Notes under the pieces: model-generated
Seen by the model: only the letters and a program-made list of their open reading frames with translations
Told to the model about the DNA's origin: nothing
The model's database searches: none
Assembly: GCA_910587835.1 (NCBI GenBank)
Contig: CAJUNQ010000069.1
Coordinates: 1 to 28,064, forward strand
DNA length: 28,064 bases
Source of the DNA: an uncultured Oscillospiraceae bacterium
GTDB taxonomy: Bacteria; Bacillota; Clostridia; Oscillospirales; Acutalibacteraceae
Reading direction: 5' to 3'
Part shown: positions 8,313 through 15,597 of the stretch, in pieces
Layout of the letters: each line of letters begins with the position of its first letter
How positions within the stretch are numbered: the first letter of the stretch is position 1
Position numbers and translations under genes: made by a program

Positions 8313-8366
8313 GGCTTGCCCATGAGCAGTCTGACCGCTCTAATCCACAAAATAAGGAAATGAATT

Positions 8367-9365
8367 ATGATAGAATTTGTAAATGTTTCCAAGGTCTACA
8401 ACAACGGCACAGAGGCGCTGCACAATGTGGACCTGAAGGTGCCCAAGGGGGAGTTTGTGTTTATTGTGGGCTCCTCCGGCGCGGGCAAAAGCACCTTTCT
8501 CAAGCTGATTACCTGCGAGGAGCGGCCCTCCTCGGGGCGGATTCTGCTGGACGGCACAGACATCTCCCGGCTGCGCAAGGGGAAGATTCCCTATGTCCGC
8601 CGGAAGATGGGCATGGTGTTTCAGGACTTCCGGCTGATTGACCACATGACCGTGTACGACAATGTGGCCTTTGCCATGCGGGTGGTGGGTGCCTCCGGGC
8701 GGTCCATCCGCAAGCGGGTTCCCTATATCCTCAGCCTGGTGGGCCTGCAGCACAAGGCCAAGCACTACCCCACCGAGCTCTCTGGCGGCGAGCGTCAGCG
8801 GGTGGGCCTGGCCCGGGCATTGGTAAACAACCCGGAGCTCATTATTGCCGACGAGCCCACCGGCAACATTGACCCGGCCCTGTCCTTTGAGATTGTGGAC
8901 CTGCTCAGCGAGATTAACCGCCGGGGCACCACGATTCTGATGGTGACCCATGAGCACTCTTTGGTCAAGCACTTCCACAAGCGCATTATTCAAATTCACG
9001 GGGGACAGATTGTAGCGGACACCAACGAGATGGCGGAGAGCTACGCCCCGCCCGAGGAGTTTGAGGCCCGGCAGCAGGCGGCCCGGCTGGAGCCTCCTGG
9101 GGAGGAGCCGGAAATGGACGACTACGCGGAATATGACAACGAGGAGGAACGTTTTGAGGAGTTTGAGCCGGAGGAGGTAGAGCCCCCTTCGGAGGAGCCC
9201 TTGCGCCCGGTTCCCCAGTTTGACCGGGATGAGCCCAGTCTTTTAGAGGCGCTCTCTACGCCGGCCAGGTATGATGAAGAGGGAAAAGTGATGAATATTG
9301 CCCAGGCGGAGGATGTGCCTGAGGAAATCCTGCGGGAGCGCCGGAAAAAGGACGGAAGGCGCTGA
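8367..9365 (+). CDS. ftsE: Cell division ATP-binding protein FtsE with long acidic C-terminal tail
   Basis: The ATPase of the FtsEX complex, which sits at the division site or lateral wall and activates peptidoglycan hydrolases across the membrane. The first ~227 residues are a complete FtsE: Walker A G-S-S-G-A-G-K-S-T (35-43), signature L-S-G-G-E (138-142), Walker B L-I-I-A-D-E-P (158-164) and switch His195. The protein then continues for about 105 more residues that are rich in Glu, Asp and Pro, low in complexity, and end in a basic R-R-K-K-D-G-R-R. Typical FtsE stops near 225-230 residues, so this tail is an added feature. AAGGA lies 8 nt before the ATG. ftsX follows 55 nt downstream in the same operon. 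Confidence 0.95.
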   Translation: MIEFVNVSKVYNNGTEALHNVDLKVPKGEFVFIVGSSGAGKSTFLKLITCEERPSSGRILLDGTDISRLRKGKIPYVRRKMGMVFQDFRLIDHMTVYDNVAFAMRVVGASGRSIRKRVPYILSLVGLQHKAKHYPTELSGGERQRVGLARALVNNPELIIADEPTGNIDPALSFEIVDLLSEINRRGTTILMVTHEHSLVKHFHKRIIQIHGGQIVADTNEMAESYAPPEEFEARQQAARLEPPGEEPEMDDYAEYDNEEERFEEFEPEEVEPPSEEPLRPVPQFDRDEPSLLEALSTPARYDEEGKVMNIAQAEDVPEEILRERRKKDGRR

Positions 9366-9420
9366 CAGGGCAGGAACCATGTGATTTTAGCCCGAAATTT
9401 GGAAAGGAAATGGCATCAGA

Positions 9421-10332
9421 ATGGGAATACACAGTGTTGGTTATTTATTCAAAGAGGGTGTGAAGGGCTTGTGGAAGAACCGTACCATGAGCCTTGCCTC
9501 GGTGTGCGTGCTGATCTCCTGTCTGCTGATGACGGGGCTGGCAGGGCTGATTTCTGTCAACCTGAGCGCCACCATGCGGTCGGTAGAGGCCAATAACAGC
9601 ATCAATGTCTACCTGGACGAGGGTTTGCCGCCCTTGAGCGCTGTGAAGCTGGGAGAAGAGCTGCGGGCCCTGGACAACATTGCGGAGTGCACCTTTGTCC
9701 CCAAGGAGGACGGGCTGAAAAACACCATACAGAGCATGGGCGGCGAGGAGGACCTGTTCTACGCCCTGGAGGGCCAGGACAACCCCCTGCCGGACTCCTA
9801 TACCATCTCCATGAAGGACCTGAGCCTGTACGACCAGACTATGGAGGCCGTCAAAGGTCTGGAAGGGGTGGACCACTGTGCGGACTACCGGAAGGTGGCC
9901 CATCTTTTAAGCAACCTGGACCGGGTGGTGCGCTATGCCAGCCTGGGCATTCTGGTGGTGCTGGGCGTGGTGTCGCTGTTTATTATTTCCAACACCCTGA
10001 AGGTGACCATCTTCTCCCGGCGCATGGAGATCAATATCATGAAGTCGGTGGGCGCCACCAACGGCTTTGTGCGGGTGCCCTTTATTGTGGAGGGCATTCT
10101 CATCGGTGTGTTTTCCGGAGGAATCTCTGCCACCATCCTGTATCTGGGGTATGACAAGGTGGTGGAGATTGTGTACAGCATCACCACCTTCCTGACGGTC
10201 ATCGACATAGAGCCCTATGTTTGGTGGCTGTATGGAGGGTATCTGCTGGCAGGGGCGTTGTTCGGCATTATGGGCGGCGTCATCTCCATTGGCAAATACC
10301 TAAAAAAAGAGGGAGAAAACGCCATTATCTAG
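9421..10332 (+). CDS. ftsX: Cell division permease-like protein FtsX
   Basis: Membrane partner of FtsE. The 303-residue protein has the FtsX layout: a short cytoplasmic N-terminus, a first membrane helix (about 23-45), a large extracellular domain (about 50-165) that in other species contacts hydrolases or their activators, then three more helices (about 170-195, 220-245 and 265-290). The segment T-I-F-S-R-R-M-E-I-N-I-M-K-S-V-G-A-T is the conserved cytoplasmic loop of this family. The start codon is preceded by GGAAAGGA at a slightly long spacing of about 13 nt. The stop codon TAG (10330-10332) is formed by the TA target site of an inserted MITE plus the first base of that element. No hydrolase gene follows; the next genes run towards it. 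Confidence 0.94.
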   Translation: MGIHSVGYLFKEGVKGLWKNRTMSLASVCVLISCLLMTGLAGLISVNLSATMRSVEANNSINVYLDEGLPPLSAVKLGEELRALDNIAECTFVPKEDGLKNTIQSMGGEEDLFYALEGQDNPLPDSYTISMKDLSLYDQTMEAVKGLEGVDHCADYRKVAHLLSNLDRVVRYASLGILVVLGVVSLFIISNTLKVTIFSRRMEINIMKSVGATNGFVRVPFIVEGILIGVFSGGISATILYLGYDKVVEIVYSITTFLTVIDIEPYVWWLYGGYLLAGALFGIMGGVISIGKYLKKEGENAII

Positions 10333-10495
10333 AGTCTGTTTTAAAACCGGAGAAATGTCGGATTTTTGTCCAAAAACGAGGGCTTTTAAGGAAAAAACCG
10401 CAAGAAAGGCTTGCCGCCTTTCGAGGATTTTTGACGCAGAAAGCGCCGTTTTGGGGCAAAATAGACGGCGTTTCGGAGTTTTAAAACAGACTCTA
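10330..10495. mobile_element. MITE of 162 bp with perfect 16-bp inverted ends, TA target duplication
   Basis: The left end GAGTCTGTTTTAAAAC (10332-10347) is matched exactly by its reverse complement at 10478-10493. Both ends are flanked by TA (10330-10331 and 10494-10495), the duplication left by IS630/Tc1-mariner-type transposases. Similarity between the halves continues imperfectly inwards, and an exact-centre hairpin GAAAGGC/GCCTTTC (10404-10410 with 10416-10422) shows that the whole element is one long palindrome. There is no room for a transposase, so it would have been moved in trans. The small open frames on both strands look incidental. The insertion point is inside the ftsX stop codon. 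Family assignment is inference from the TA sites and ends. Confidence 0.8.
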
Positions 10496-10512
10496 AGACG
10501 TGTCAAAAACAG

Positions 10513-10572
10513 AAAAGCCTTCCGTGGCCTGCCTCATCCGCAGATGGGACAGCCCCGGAAGGCTTTTGTTTT
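10513..10572. terminator. Bidirectional terminator between ftsX and trkH
   Basis: The 12-bp stem AAAAGCCTTCCG (10513-10524) pairs with 10556-10567 and is followed by GTTTT. The interior can pair further (CATC with GATG, CTG with CAG). The A-rich left flank gives a T-rich tail on the other strand, so it can serve both convergent operons. Confidence 0.85.
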
Positions 10573-10609
10573 CACAGGAGGCTGACCGCGGTCCTGTCTG
10601 TTTTGACAA

Positions 10610-12058
10610 TCAGGTCCGCCGCCAGGCCATGGGGACCATAAGCATCAGCATGGGGAACAGCTCCAACCGCCCGGCCAGCATGTCAAAGCTGAGCACCAGC
10701 TTGCTGATTGGGGAGAAGGCCGCGTAATTGCCCATGGGCCCTACCAGGTCCAGGCCGGGGCCAATGTTGTTGAGACAGGCGATTACCGCAGTGGCGTTGG
10801 TTTCCAGAGAGAACTCGTCCACCGCCACAATGAAAATGGAGAGGGCCATAATTGCCCCATACAGCGCCAGATAGCTATAGGTGTTCTGCAAAACCTCCTC
10901 GTTTACCGCCTGCCCGTCCATGTGCACCTGAGACACCGACCGGGGCCGGAGCATCCGCTTCACGTTACGCCGCCCGGCCTTGCACAGCAGCAGCACCCGG
11001 GCCACCTTCATGCCCCCGCCGGTAGACCCTGCGCAGGCCCCCACAAACATCAGCAGCACCAGCAGGGTTTTGGAGAGAGCAGGCCACTGGTTGAAGTCCG
11101 CAGTGGCGAAGCCGGTGGTAGTCATAATGGAGGAGACCTGAAACGCCGCCTGGTGCAGGGCCTCGCCCACCTGGCTGTACAGGGGGAGAATGTCCCAGGT
11201 GATGACAGCAATGCTGCCCAGCATCAGGCCCAGATACATGAGAAGCTCCTGGTTCTTCAGCACCTTCAGGAACTGGCGGAGGAGGATCAGGTAGAAAATG
11301 CTGAAATTTACCCCGAACAACGCCATAAACACCGTACAGACAGCTTGCAGATAGGGGCTGTAGCCCATCAGGCTGTCCCCTTTAATGGCAAAGCCGCCTG
11401 TGCCCGCCGTGCCATAGGCAGTGGTCAGGGCGTCGAACAGGGGCATCCCCCCCAGCAGCAGCAACACCACCTGCAGGAGAGTGAGCCCGATATAAATGGC
11501 ATAAAGAATTTTTGCGCTGTCCTGAAGCTTGGGCACCAGCTTGTCCACCTGGGGGCCGGGGCTTTCGGCGCGCATAACATGGAGCAGAGAATTTTTGCCC
11601 TTGCCCATGGGGATGACCGCCAGCAGGAACACCAGCACGCCCATGCCGCCCAGCCAGTGGGTAAAGCTGCGCCAGTAGAGCAGGCCCATGGGCATGGCCT
11701 CAATGTCTGTGAGAATGCTGGCCCCGGTGGTGGTAAAGCCGGAGACAGTCTCAAACAGGCTGTCTACATAGCTGGGCACCGCGCCACTGAGACAGAAGGG
11801 CAGGGCCCCCACCAAAGACACCACCACCCAGCACAGGGCAACGCTGAGAAAGCCCTCCCTGGCCCCGATTTGCTTGTCTTTTGGGGGAAAGAGGTAGGTG
11901 AGCAGGCTGAATAAGGCCGAGCCCACCACTGCCGCGGCAGTGGCCAGCAGCGCCGGGGTCTCGTGGTGGAACAGGGAAATGCCCACCGAGGGCAGCAGGC
12001 ACACGGCCTCTACCCGCAGAATATAGCAGATCAGCCGGAAAATCATTCGATAATTCAT
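10610..12058 (-). CDS. trkH: Potassium uptake channel subunit TrkH
   Basis: The pore-forming subunit of a Trk/Ktr-type potassium uptake system in the cytoplasmic membrane. The 482-residue protein is highly hydrophobic. Its first selectivity-filter-like loop is visible as S-L-F-E-T-V-S-G-F-T-T-T-G-A-S (about residues 95-110), and later G-x-G-G-F and T-T-G-F loops fit the four-repeat TrkH pore architecture. The start M-N-Y-R-M-I-F-R-L at 12058 is chosen because it begins just before the first helix and has a GAGGCGAGGCGG stretch upstream. A longer in-frame extension would overlap the end of trkA. The start lies 13 nt after the trkA stop, so the pair forms an operon. It ends against a terminator shared with ftsX. 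Confidence 0.93.
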   Translation of the reverse strand: MNYRMIFRLICYILRVEAVCLLPSVGISLFHHETPALLATAAAVVGSALFSLLTYLFPPKDKQIGAREGFLSVALCWVVVSLVGALPFCLSGAVPSYVDSLFETVSGFTTTGASILTDIEAMPMGLLYWRSFTHWLGGMGVLVFLLAVIPMGKGKNSLLHVMRAESPGPQVDKLVPKLQDSAKILYAIYIGLTLLQVVLLLLGGMPLFDALTTAYGTAGTGGFAIKGDSLMGYSPYLQAVCTVFMALFGVNFSIFYLILLRQFLKVLKNQELLMYLGLMLGSIAVITWDILPLYSQVGEALHQAAFQVSSIMTTTGFATADFNQWPALSKTLLVLLMFVGACAGSTGGGMKVARVLLLCKAGRRNVKRMLRPRSVSQVHMDGQAVNEEVLQNTYSYLALYGAIMALSIFIVAVDEFSLETNATAVIACLNNIGPGLDLVGPMGNYAAFSPISKLVLSFDMLAGRLELFPMLMLMVPMAWRRT

Positions 12059-12071
12059 AAGCCGCCTCGCC

Positions 12072-13433
12072 TCAGTCCACAAAAATGTCCCGCAGGTCCT
12101 GAATGGCCCTGTCGGCGGCAGCCACCACAATCACCGAGTCGCCGGCCTCAATGGCGTCGCTGCCCCCGGGGATGATGCTGCGGCCCCGGCGGTTGATGCA
12201 GGCCAGCAGAGTGCCGGACTTCAGCCGCAGCTTCATCAGGGGCTGACCCAAAAACCACAGCCCCTTGCCCACCTGGAATTCCAGGGCGTCCACCCGGTCC
12301 TCCACAATGCGGTGCAGGGTGGTGACAGAGCCGCCCTTGCGGTTGCCCATGGCCCGCACATAGCGCATGATATCGCTGGTGCACAGCTCTTTGGGACTGA
12401 TGGCGCAGTCGATGCCCTTGCCGGTGAGGACCTCGTTGAATTCGGTGCGGTTGATTTTGGTGATGACCTTGTAGATGCCCAAAAAGTTGGCGTACATGGA
12501 GATGATCAGATTCTCCTCGTCAAAATCCGTGAGGGTGACTACCGCGTCGCTCTGGGCCAGGCCCTCGGTGTCCAGAATATTCCGGTCCGAGCCGTCGCCG
12601 TTGATGATGACGGCCTTGGGCAGCGAGTCAGACAGCTCCTGGCAGCGTTCGGGGTCCTTTTCAATCAGCTTTACGCCCACGCCGGCGCGCAGCAGCTCGG
12701 CGGCCAGGTAAAAGGCAATGCGGCTGCCGCCAATAATCATCACGTCCCGTATTTTCCGCTGGCTCATGCCCAGGTTGCGGATGAGCTTGGCCAGGTTGCC
12801 GCTAGGTGCGGTGACATGAAGCCGGTCGCTGCTTTTCAGCTGAAAGCTGCCGTCGGGAATAAACACCTGGTTGTCCCGCTGCACAGCGCACACCAGCACC
12901 TTGACCTTCACCTTTTTGTCAAAGTCCATAAGCTTGCAGCCGTCCAGAAAGCTGTCCTCCTTCAGCTCAATCTCCACAATTTCCACCCGGCCCTTGGCAA
13001 AGGAGTCCCGCCGGAGGAAGGAGGGGTACTGAAGCAGCCGGAAAATCTCGCTGGCAGTGGCCAGCTCGGGGTTGATCATCATAGACAGGCCCAGCTCGTC
13101 CTTCCAGTCGTAGAGCTGCGCGTAGTACTCGGGGTTGCGCACCCGGGCGATGGTGTGGGCGCAGCCCAGCTTGTGGGCGGTGATACAGCACAGCAGGTTG
13201 GTTTCATCAGCCGAGGTGGCGGCAATCAGCAGGTCGCTGCCGCTGACATTGGCCTGATTCTGGGTTTTGATGGTCGCGCCGTTGCCGTGCACCACGCTGA
13301 TGTCCAGCGACTTCTGGGCCTCCTCCAGCACCAGGCGGTTGCTGTCAATCACCACCACGTCATGGCCTTCCTTTGCCAGCTGGACGGTCAGGGCCCATCC
13401 CACCTTGCCGTCGCCCACGATTACAATTTTCAT
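12072..13433 (-). CDS. trkA: Trk system potassium uptake protein TrkA (two RCK domains)
   Basis: Cytoplasmic NAD(H)/nucleotide-binding regulator that gates TrkH. The 453 residues contain two RCK units. The first begins with M-K-I-V-I-V-G-D-G-K-V-G, a Rossmann G-x-G-x-x-G, with an acidic V-V-V-I-D end of the second strand. The second begins near residue 230 with I-I-G-G-S-R-I-A, where the last glycine of the motif is replaced, as often seen in the second half. Each is followed by a TrkA-C ligand domain. The start at 13433 has GGGAAGG 8 nt upstream; an in-frame Met 13 codons earlier lacks this. It is the first gene of the trkA-trkH operon, with a good promoter immediately upstream. Confidence 0.93.
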   Translation of the reverse strand: MKIVIVGDGKVGWALTVQLAKEGHDVVVIDSNRLVLEEAQKSLDISVVHGNGATIKTQNQANVSGSDLLIAATSADETNLLCCITAHKLGCAHTIARVRNPEYYAQLYDWKDELGLSMMINPELATASEIFRLLQYPSFLRRDSFAKGRVEIVEIELKEDSFLDGCKLMDFDKKVKVKVLVCAVQRDNQVFIPDGSFQLKSSDRLHVTAPSGNLAKLIRNLGMSQRKIRDVMIIGGSRIAFYLAAELLRAGVGVKLIEKDPERCQELSDSLPKAVIINGDGSDRNILDTEGLAQSDAVVTLTDFDEENLIISMYANFLGIYKVITKINRTEFNEVLTGKGIDCAISPKELCTSDIMRYVRAMGNRKGGSVTTLHRIVEDRVDALEFQVGKGLWFLGQPLMKLRLKSGTLLACINRRGRSIIPGGSDAIEAGDSVIVVAAADRAIQDLRDIFVD

Positions 13434-13477
13434 GTCCGATACCTTCCCAAATCCAAAAGAATGAAGAACCATCCCCT

Positions 13478-13506
13478 ATACTACCACAACCCGCTCCAAA
13501 CTTCAA
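13478..13506 (-). promoter_or_regulatory. Promoter of the trkA-trkH operon (sigma-A type)
   Basis: On the minus strand, TTGAAG (13501-13506) and TAGTAT (13478-13483) are separated by 17 nt, with a predicted start near 13471 and a leader of about 38 nt. Confidence 0.65.
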
Positions 13507-13540
13507 GCCCCCAGCGTAACCCTGTGCCCAAATCGCGGGG

Positions 13541-14010
13541 CGCTGCGTTGGCGAAGCTGACTCATAGGCAAAGCCCGTGCAGGCGGGAGGAGTTGGGCTT
13601 GCGATTGCAGTTTCTTACACCAGTGGGCCGCAGACTTTATAGGACCTATGCGACGTGACAAGGCGTAATGTGCGGTGACATGGCGGGATGCTCCTGCAAA
13701 TAATTCGGAAAGCCTCGAGTTGTTGAAGCAAACTCACAGGCAAAGCCCATGCTGGCGGGAGGAATTAGGCTTATGGACAAAGTTTGTCGCACCCGCAAGC
13801 GGCAAACTTTGTAGGGCTGTATGACGTGATAACGTGCAATGATATGGGGGACATGGCTGAGTACTCCCCCAGGCAATTCGGGCAGTGTTGCGTTAGCGAA
13901 GCAAACTCACAGACAAGGCCAGTACCGGCGGGTGATGTTGGGCTTGTGGTTGCGCTTTGTCATACCAGCAGGTGGTAGAGCAGACCTTGCAGTGCCTGTG
14001 TAACACGAAC
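13541..14010. repeat. Tandem array of three diverged ~172-bp structured repeats
   Basis: Three units can be aligned by eye. The anchor GAAGC followed by an ACTCA block occurs at 13553, 13725 and 13898, giving periods of 172 and 173 bp. Shared blocks are GAAGCAAACTCACAGGCAAA, then GGCGGG, then a GGCTT stretch, then TTTATAGG/TTTGTAGG, a GACGTGA block, GACATGGC, and CAATTCGG before the next unit. Each unit places AAGCCC or AAGGCC 20-25 nt before GGGCTT or AGGCTT, which can pair. Unit 2 has a second, perfect hairpin CAAAGTTTG/CAAACTTTG within 13777-13812. The third unit is incomplete at its right end. No coding frame is conserved across the units. It lies between the trkA promoter and the 3' end of ylbJ. 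Function is unknown; a mobile or RNA-structural repeat is possible. Confidence 0.8.
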
Positions 14011-14142
14011 CCTTCTGTATGGGGATGGATAACACCCCAGTTCTGCCGTCCTTGGGGGCCTGCTGCCTGCAATCTATCAGGGGCTAATTTGGTTGACATG
14101 GGGTTGACCCGTGGGGAAAGGTTCTGGCCTGCGTAATAACGG
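14011..14142. other. Region after the repeat array
   Basis: This completes the ~700-bp gene-free stretch between trkA and ylbJ. I see no gene, and no clear terminator for ylbJ. Confidence 0.4.
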
Positions 14143-15261
14143 TCATCTGCGGCCCCACAGCTTTTGTTCTGCGGGAAAGCTCAGCAAAAAGGCCGCGCTC
14201 ATCAGCAGCAGGGATGCGCCGCCCATCCAGGTCCCCGCAAAGGGAGCGGCCTGCCCCCACACTGCCGCTGCCGCCGGGGCGGCATAAGAGGGGATGGTCA
14301 GCAGCACGGCGGAGAAAAGCCCTGCCGACAGCAGGCCGTGGGCCAGCCGGCAGAGGAAGAAGGCGCCCAGCCGTCCGGGCCGGGCAGGAAAGAACGCCAG
14401 TACCTGTAAGTGGACGCACAGTCCCCCAAAGCCCAGACCAAAGGCGAAAAGGGCAGGAGAGACCCCCAGCCGCAGCCCGTCTCCCACCCCGCCGGTAACT
14501 TCCAGCAGGAAGGACAGCGTTGCCGCCCATTCCATGGGGGAGAGGACCCGCCAGCGGCTCAGCAGCCGGACCATGGCCGGCAGGGCCCCGCACTGGCGCA
14601 GTATGCCGGTGAGCACAGAGAACAGCACCACACAGGCGCTCATGACCAGCACGCTCCGGGCAGCGTCGGCAATAGAGCGTACCAGGGCCCCGGAGGCCTC
14701 CGTTGGGGCGGCAGGGGCGCTTTTGGGAGGGACTGGCGCAGTGAGGGCGGTAAGGCCTCCCAGCAGCAGCCCGGCGGCAGTTACGGCCAGAAAAAGCAGC
14801 CAGCCCAGCCGGGCGCTTCCCAGCATTCCCACGCCCACAAAGCTGACCACAAAGGCAGGGCCGGGGTTCACACAGAACAAAAGCATGCGCCCTGCCTGGG
14901 CGGGGGTGATTTGTTTCTGCTCCAGCAGCAGCGAAACGCCTCTGGCCCCAGCAGGGTAGCCCCCCAGAAAGCTCATGAGAATCACCGCCCCGCAGCACTC
15001 TGGCAGACGGAACACCCAGCGGACCAGAGGCCCCAGAGGCCGGCCCAGTACCCGGGCGGCAGGGGAGTTCACCGCGAAGGAGGCCAAAGCCATAAAGGGG
15101 AACAGAGAGGGGACCAGCACGGTCAGGCAGGAGGAAATGCCCTGGGCGGCGCTGGCCCGCACCGAGGCGGGAAACAGCAGCAGGGCAGGCAGGGCCAGCA
15201 AGAAGCCCGCTGTGCTGAGGACGGCGGCGGGCCTGACCCCAGAGCGGGAAAGGGTAGCCAT
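14143..15261 (-). CDS. ylbJ: Sporulation integral membrane protein YlbJ
   Basis: A 372-residue membrane protein of the nucleoside-recognition/Gate-domain superfamily. YlbJ is needed for proper spore cortex formation in Bacillus subtilis and is made in the mother cell. Visible family features are the early G-I-S-S-C-L-T-V-L-V-P-S-L-F-P-F-M segment, the M-S-F-L-G-G-Y-P-A-G-A-R block (about 115-127) and the F-C-V-N-P-G-P-A-F-V segment, repeated more loosely in the second half (L-E-V-T-G-G, then L-G-F-G-G-L-C-V-H-L-Q). About eight to ten hydrophobic helices are present. AAGGAG lies 8 nt before the ATG. A longer open frame (14084-15337) overlaps in another phase of the same strand but has no sensible protein. 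It is divergent from yqfC-yqfD, another sporulation pair. Confidence 0.9.
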   Translation of the reverse strand: MATLSRSGVRPAAVLSTAGFLLALPALLLFPASVRASAAQGISSCLTVLVPSLFPFMALASFAVNSPAARVLGRPLGPLVRWVFRLPECCGAVILMSFLGGYPAGARGVSLLLEQKQITPAQAGRMLLFCVNPGPAFVVSFVGVGMLGSARLGWLLFLAVTAAGLLLGGLTALTAPVPPKSAPAAPTEASGALVRSIADAARSVLVMSACVVLFSVLTGILRQCGALPAMVRLLSRWRVLSPMEWAATLSFLLEVTGGVGDGLRLGVSPALFAFGLGFGGLCVHLQVLAFFPARPGRLGAFFLCRLAHGLLSAGLFSAVLLTIPSYAAPAAAAVWGQAAPFAGTWMGGASLLLMSAAFLLSFPAEQKLWGRR

Positions 15262-15301
15262 ACATCATTCTCCTTATCCAATGATTTTCACCTAACCCTA
15301 T

Positions 15302-15333
15302 GCCGGGCGGGGGTGATACATTCCCGCCCCGGC
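15302..15333. promoter_or_regulatory. GC-rich inverted repeat around a possible SigE-type -10 element
   Basis: GCCGGGCGGG (15302-15311) pairs, with a one-base bulge, with CCCGCCCCGGC (15323-15333). Between the arms lies GATACATT (15315-15322), close to the SigE -10 consensus CATACAnT and correctly placed for yqfC. The matching -35 region is poor, so the promoter call is tentative. Confidence 0.3.
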
Positions 15334-15354
15334 GCATAAAGTGAAGGGAAGGGG

Positions 15355-15588
15355 GTGGCTGATTTGGAGATGAAACCCACCGGCGGCGCGGTAATCTCCA
15401 TTACCGGGAACCGCTGTGCCGTGGTGGACGGCTGCGACGGGGTAATGGACTATGACGGAGAACGAGTTGTGGTGCGCACGGGCCGGTTGACGGTGCGCAT
15501 CAGCGGCAGAGACCTGCGGCTTACCAGCCTGACAGAGAATTCGGCGGTGGTGCAGGGGTTGATTTCAGGGGTGGACTACAGTTATTAG
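15355..15588 (+). CDS. yqfC: Sporulation protein YqfC (YabP/YqfC family)
   Basis: A small 77-residue protein of the YabP/YqfC family, spore-formation proteins conserved in endospore formers. The pattern fits the family: a G-N-R-C-A-V-V-D strand, D-G-V-M-D-Y-D, an R-I-S-G-R-D-L-R-L block and a closing V-V-Q-G-L-I-S-G-V-D-Y. The likely start is GTG at 15355, preceded by an AAGGG run 6 nt upstream; an internal ATG at 15370 would give a shorter form. It ends 9 nt before yqfD, whose ribosome binding site abuts the yqfC stop codon, so the two form an operon as in other Clostridia and Bacilli. The order yqfC-yqfD-phoH-ybeY-dgkA-era is widely conserved in sporulating Bacillota. Confidence 0.85.
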   Translation: MADLEMKPTGGAVISITGNRCAVVDGCDGVMDYDGERVVVRTGRLTVRISGRDLRLTSLTENSAVVQGLISGVDYSY

Positions 15589-15597
15589 GAGGCGGCT

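Noticed and set aside
12312..13658. A 448-codon plus-strand open frame opposite trkA
   Set aside because: Antisense to a fully recognisable TrkA; His/Gly/Gln-rich composition with no domain.
13541..14010. CRISPR array
   Set aside because: Units are ~172 bp, diverged and contiguous; there are no short identical repeats with unique spacers and no cas genes.
15276..15304. SigE-type promoter for ylbJ (GGCATAGG, 13 nt, CATTGGAT on the minus strand)
   Set aside because: The start site would fall on or after the ylbJ ribosome binding site, leaving it out of the transcript.
14084..15337. A 417-codon open frame on the minus strand overlapping ylbJ in another phase
   Set aside because: It is longer than ylbJ but Arg/Gly/Pro-rich with no family features, a typical shadow in GC-rich DNA. 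The shorter frame has the membrane helices and ribosome binding site of YlbJ.
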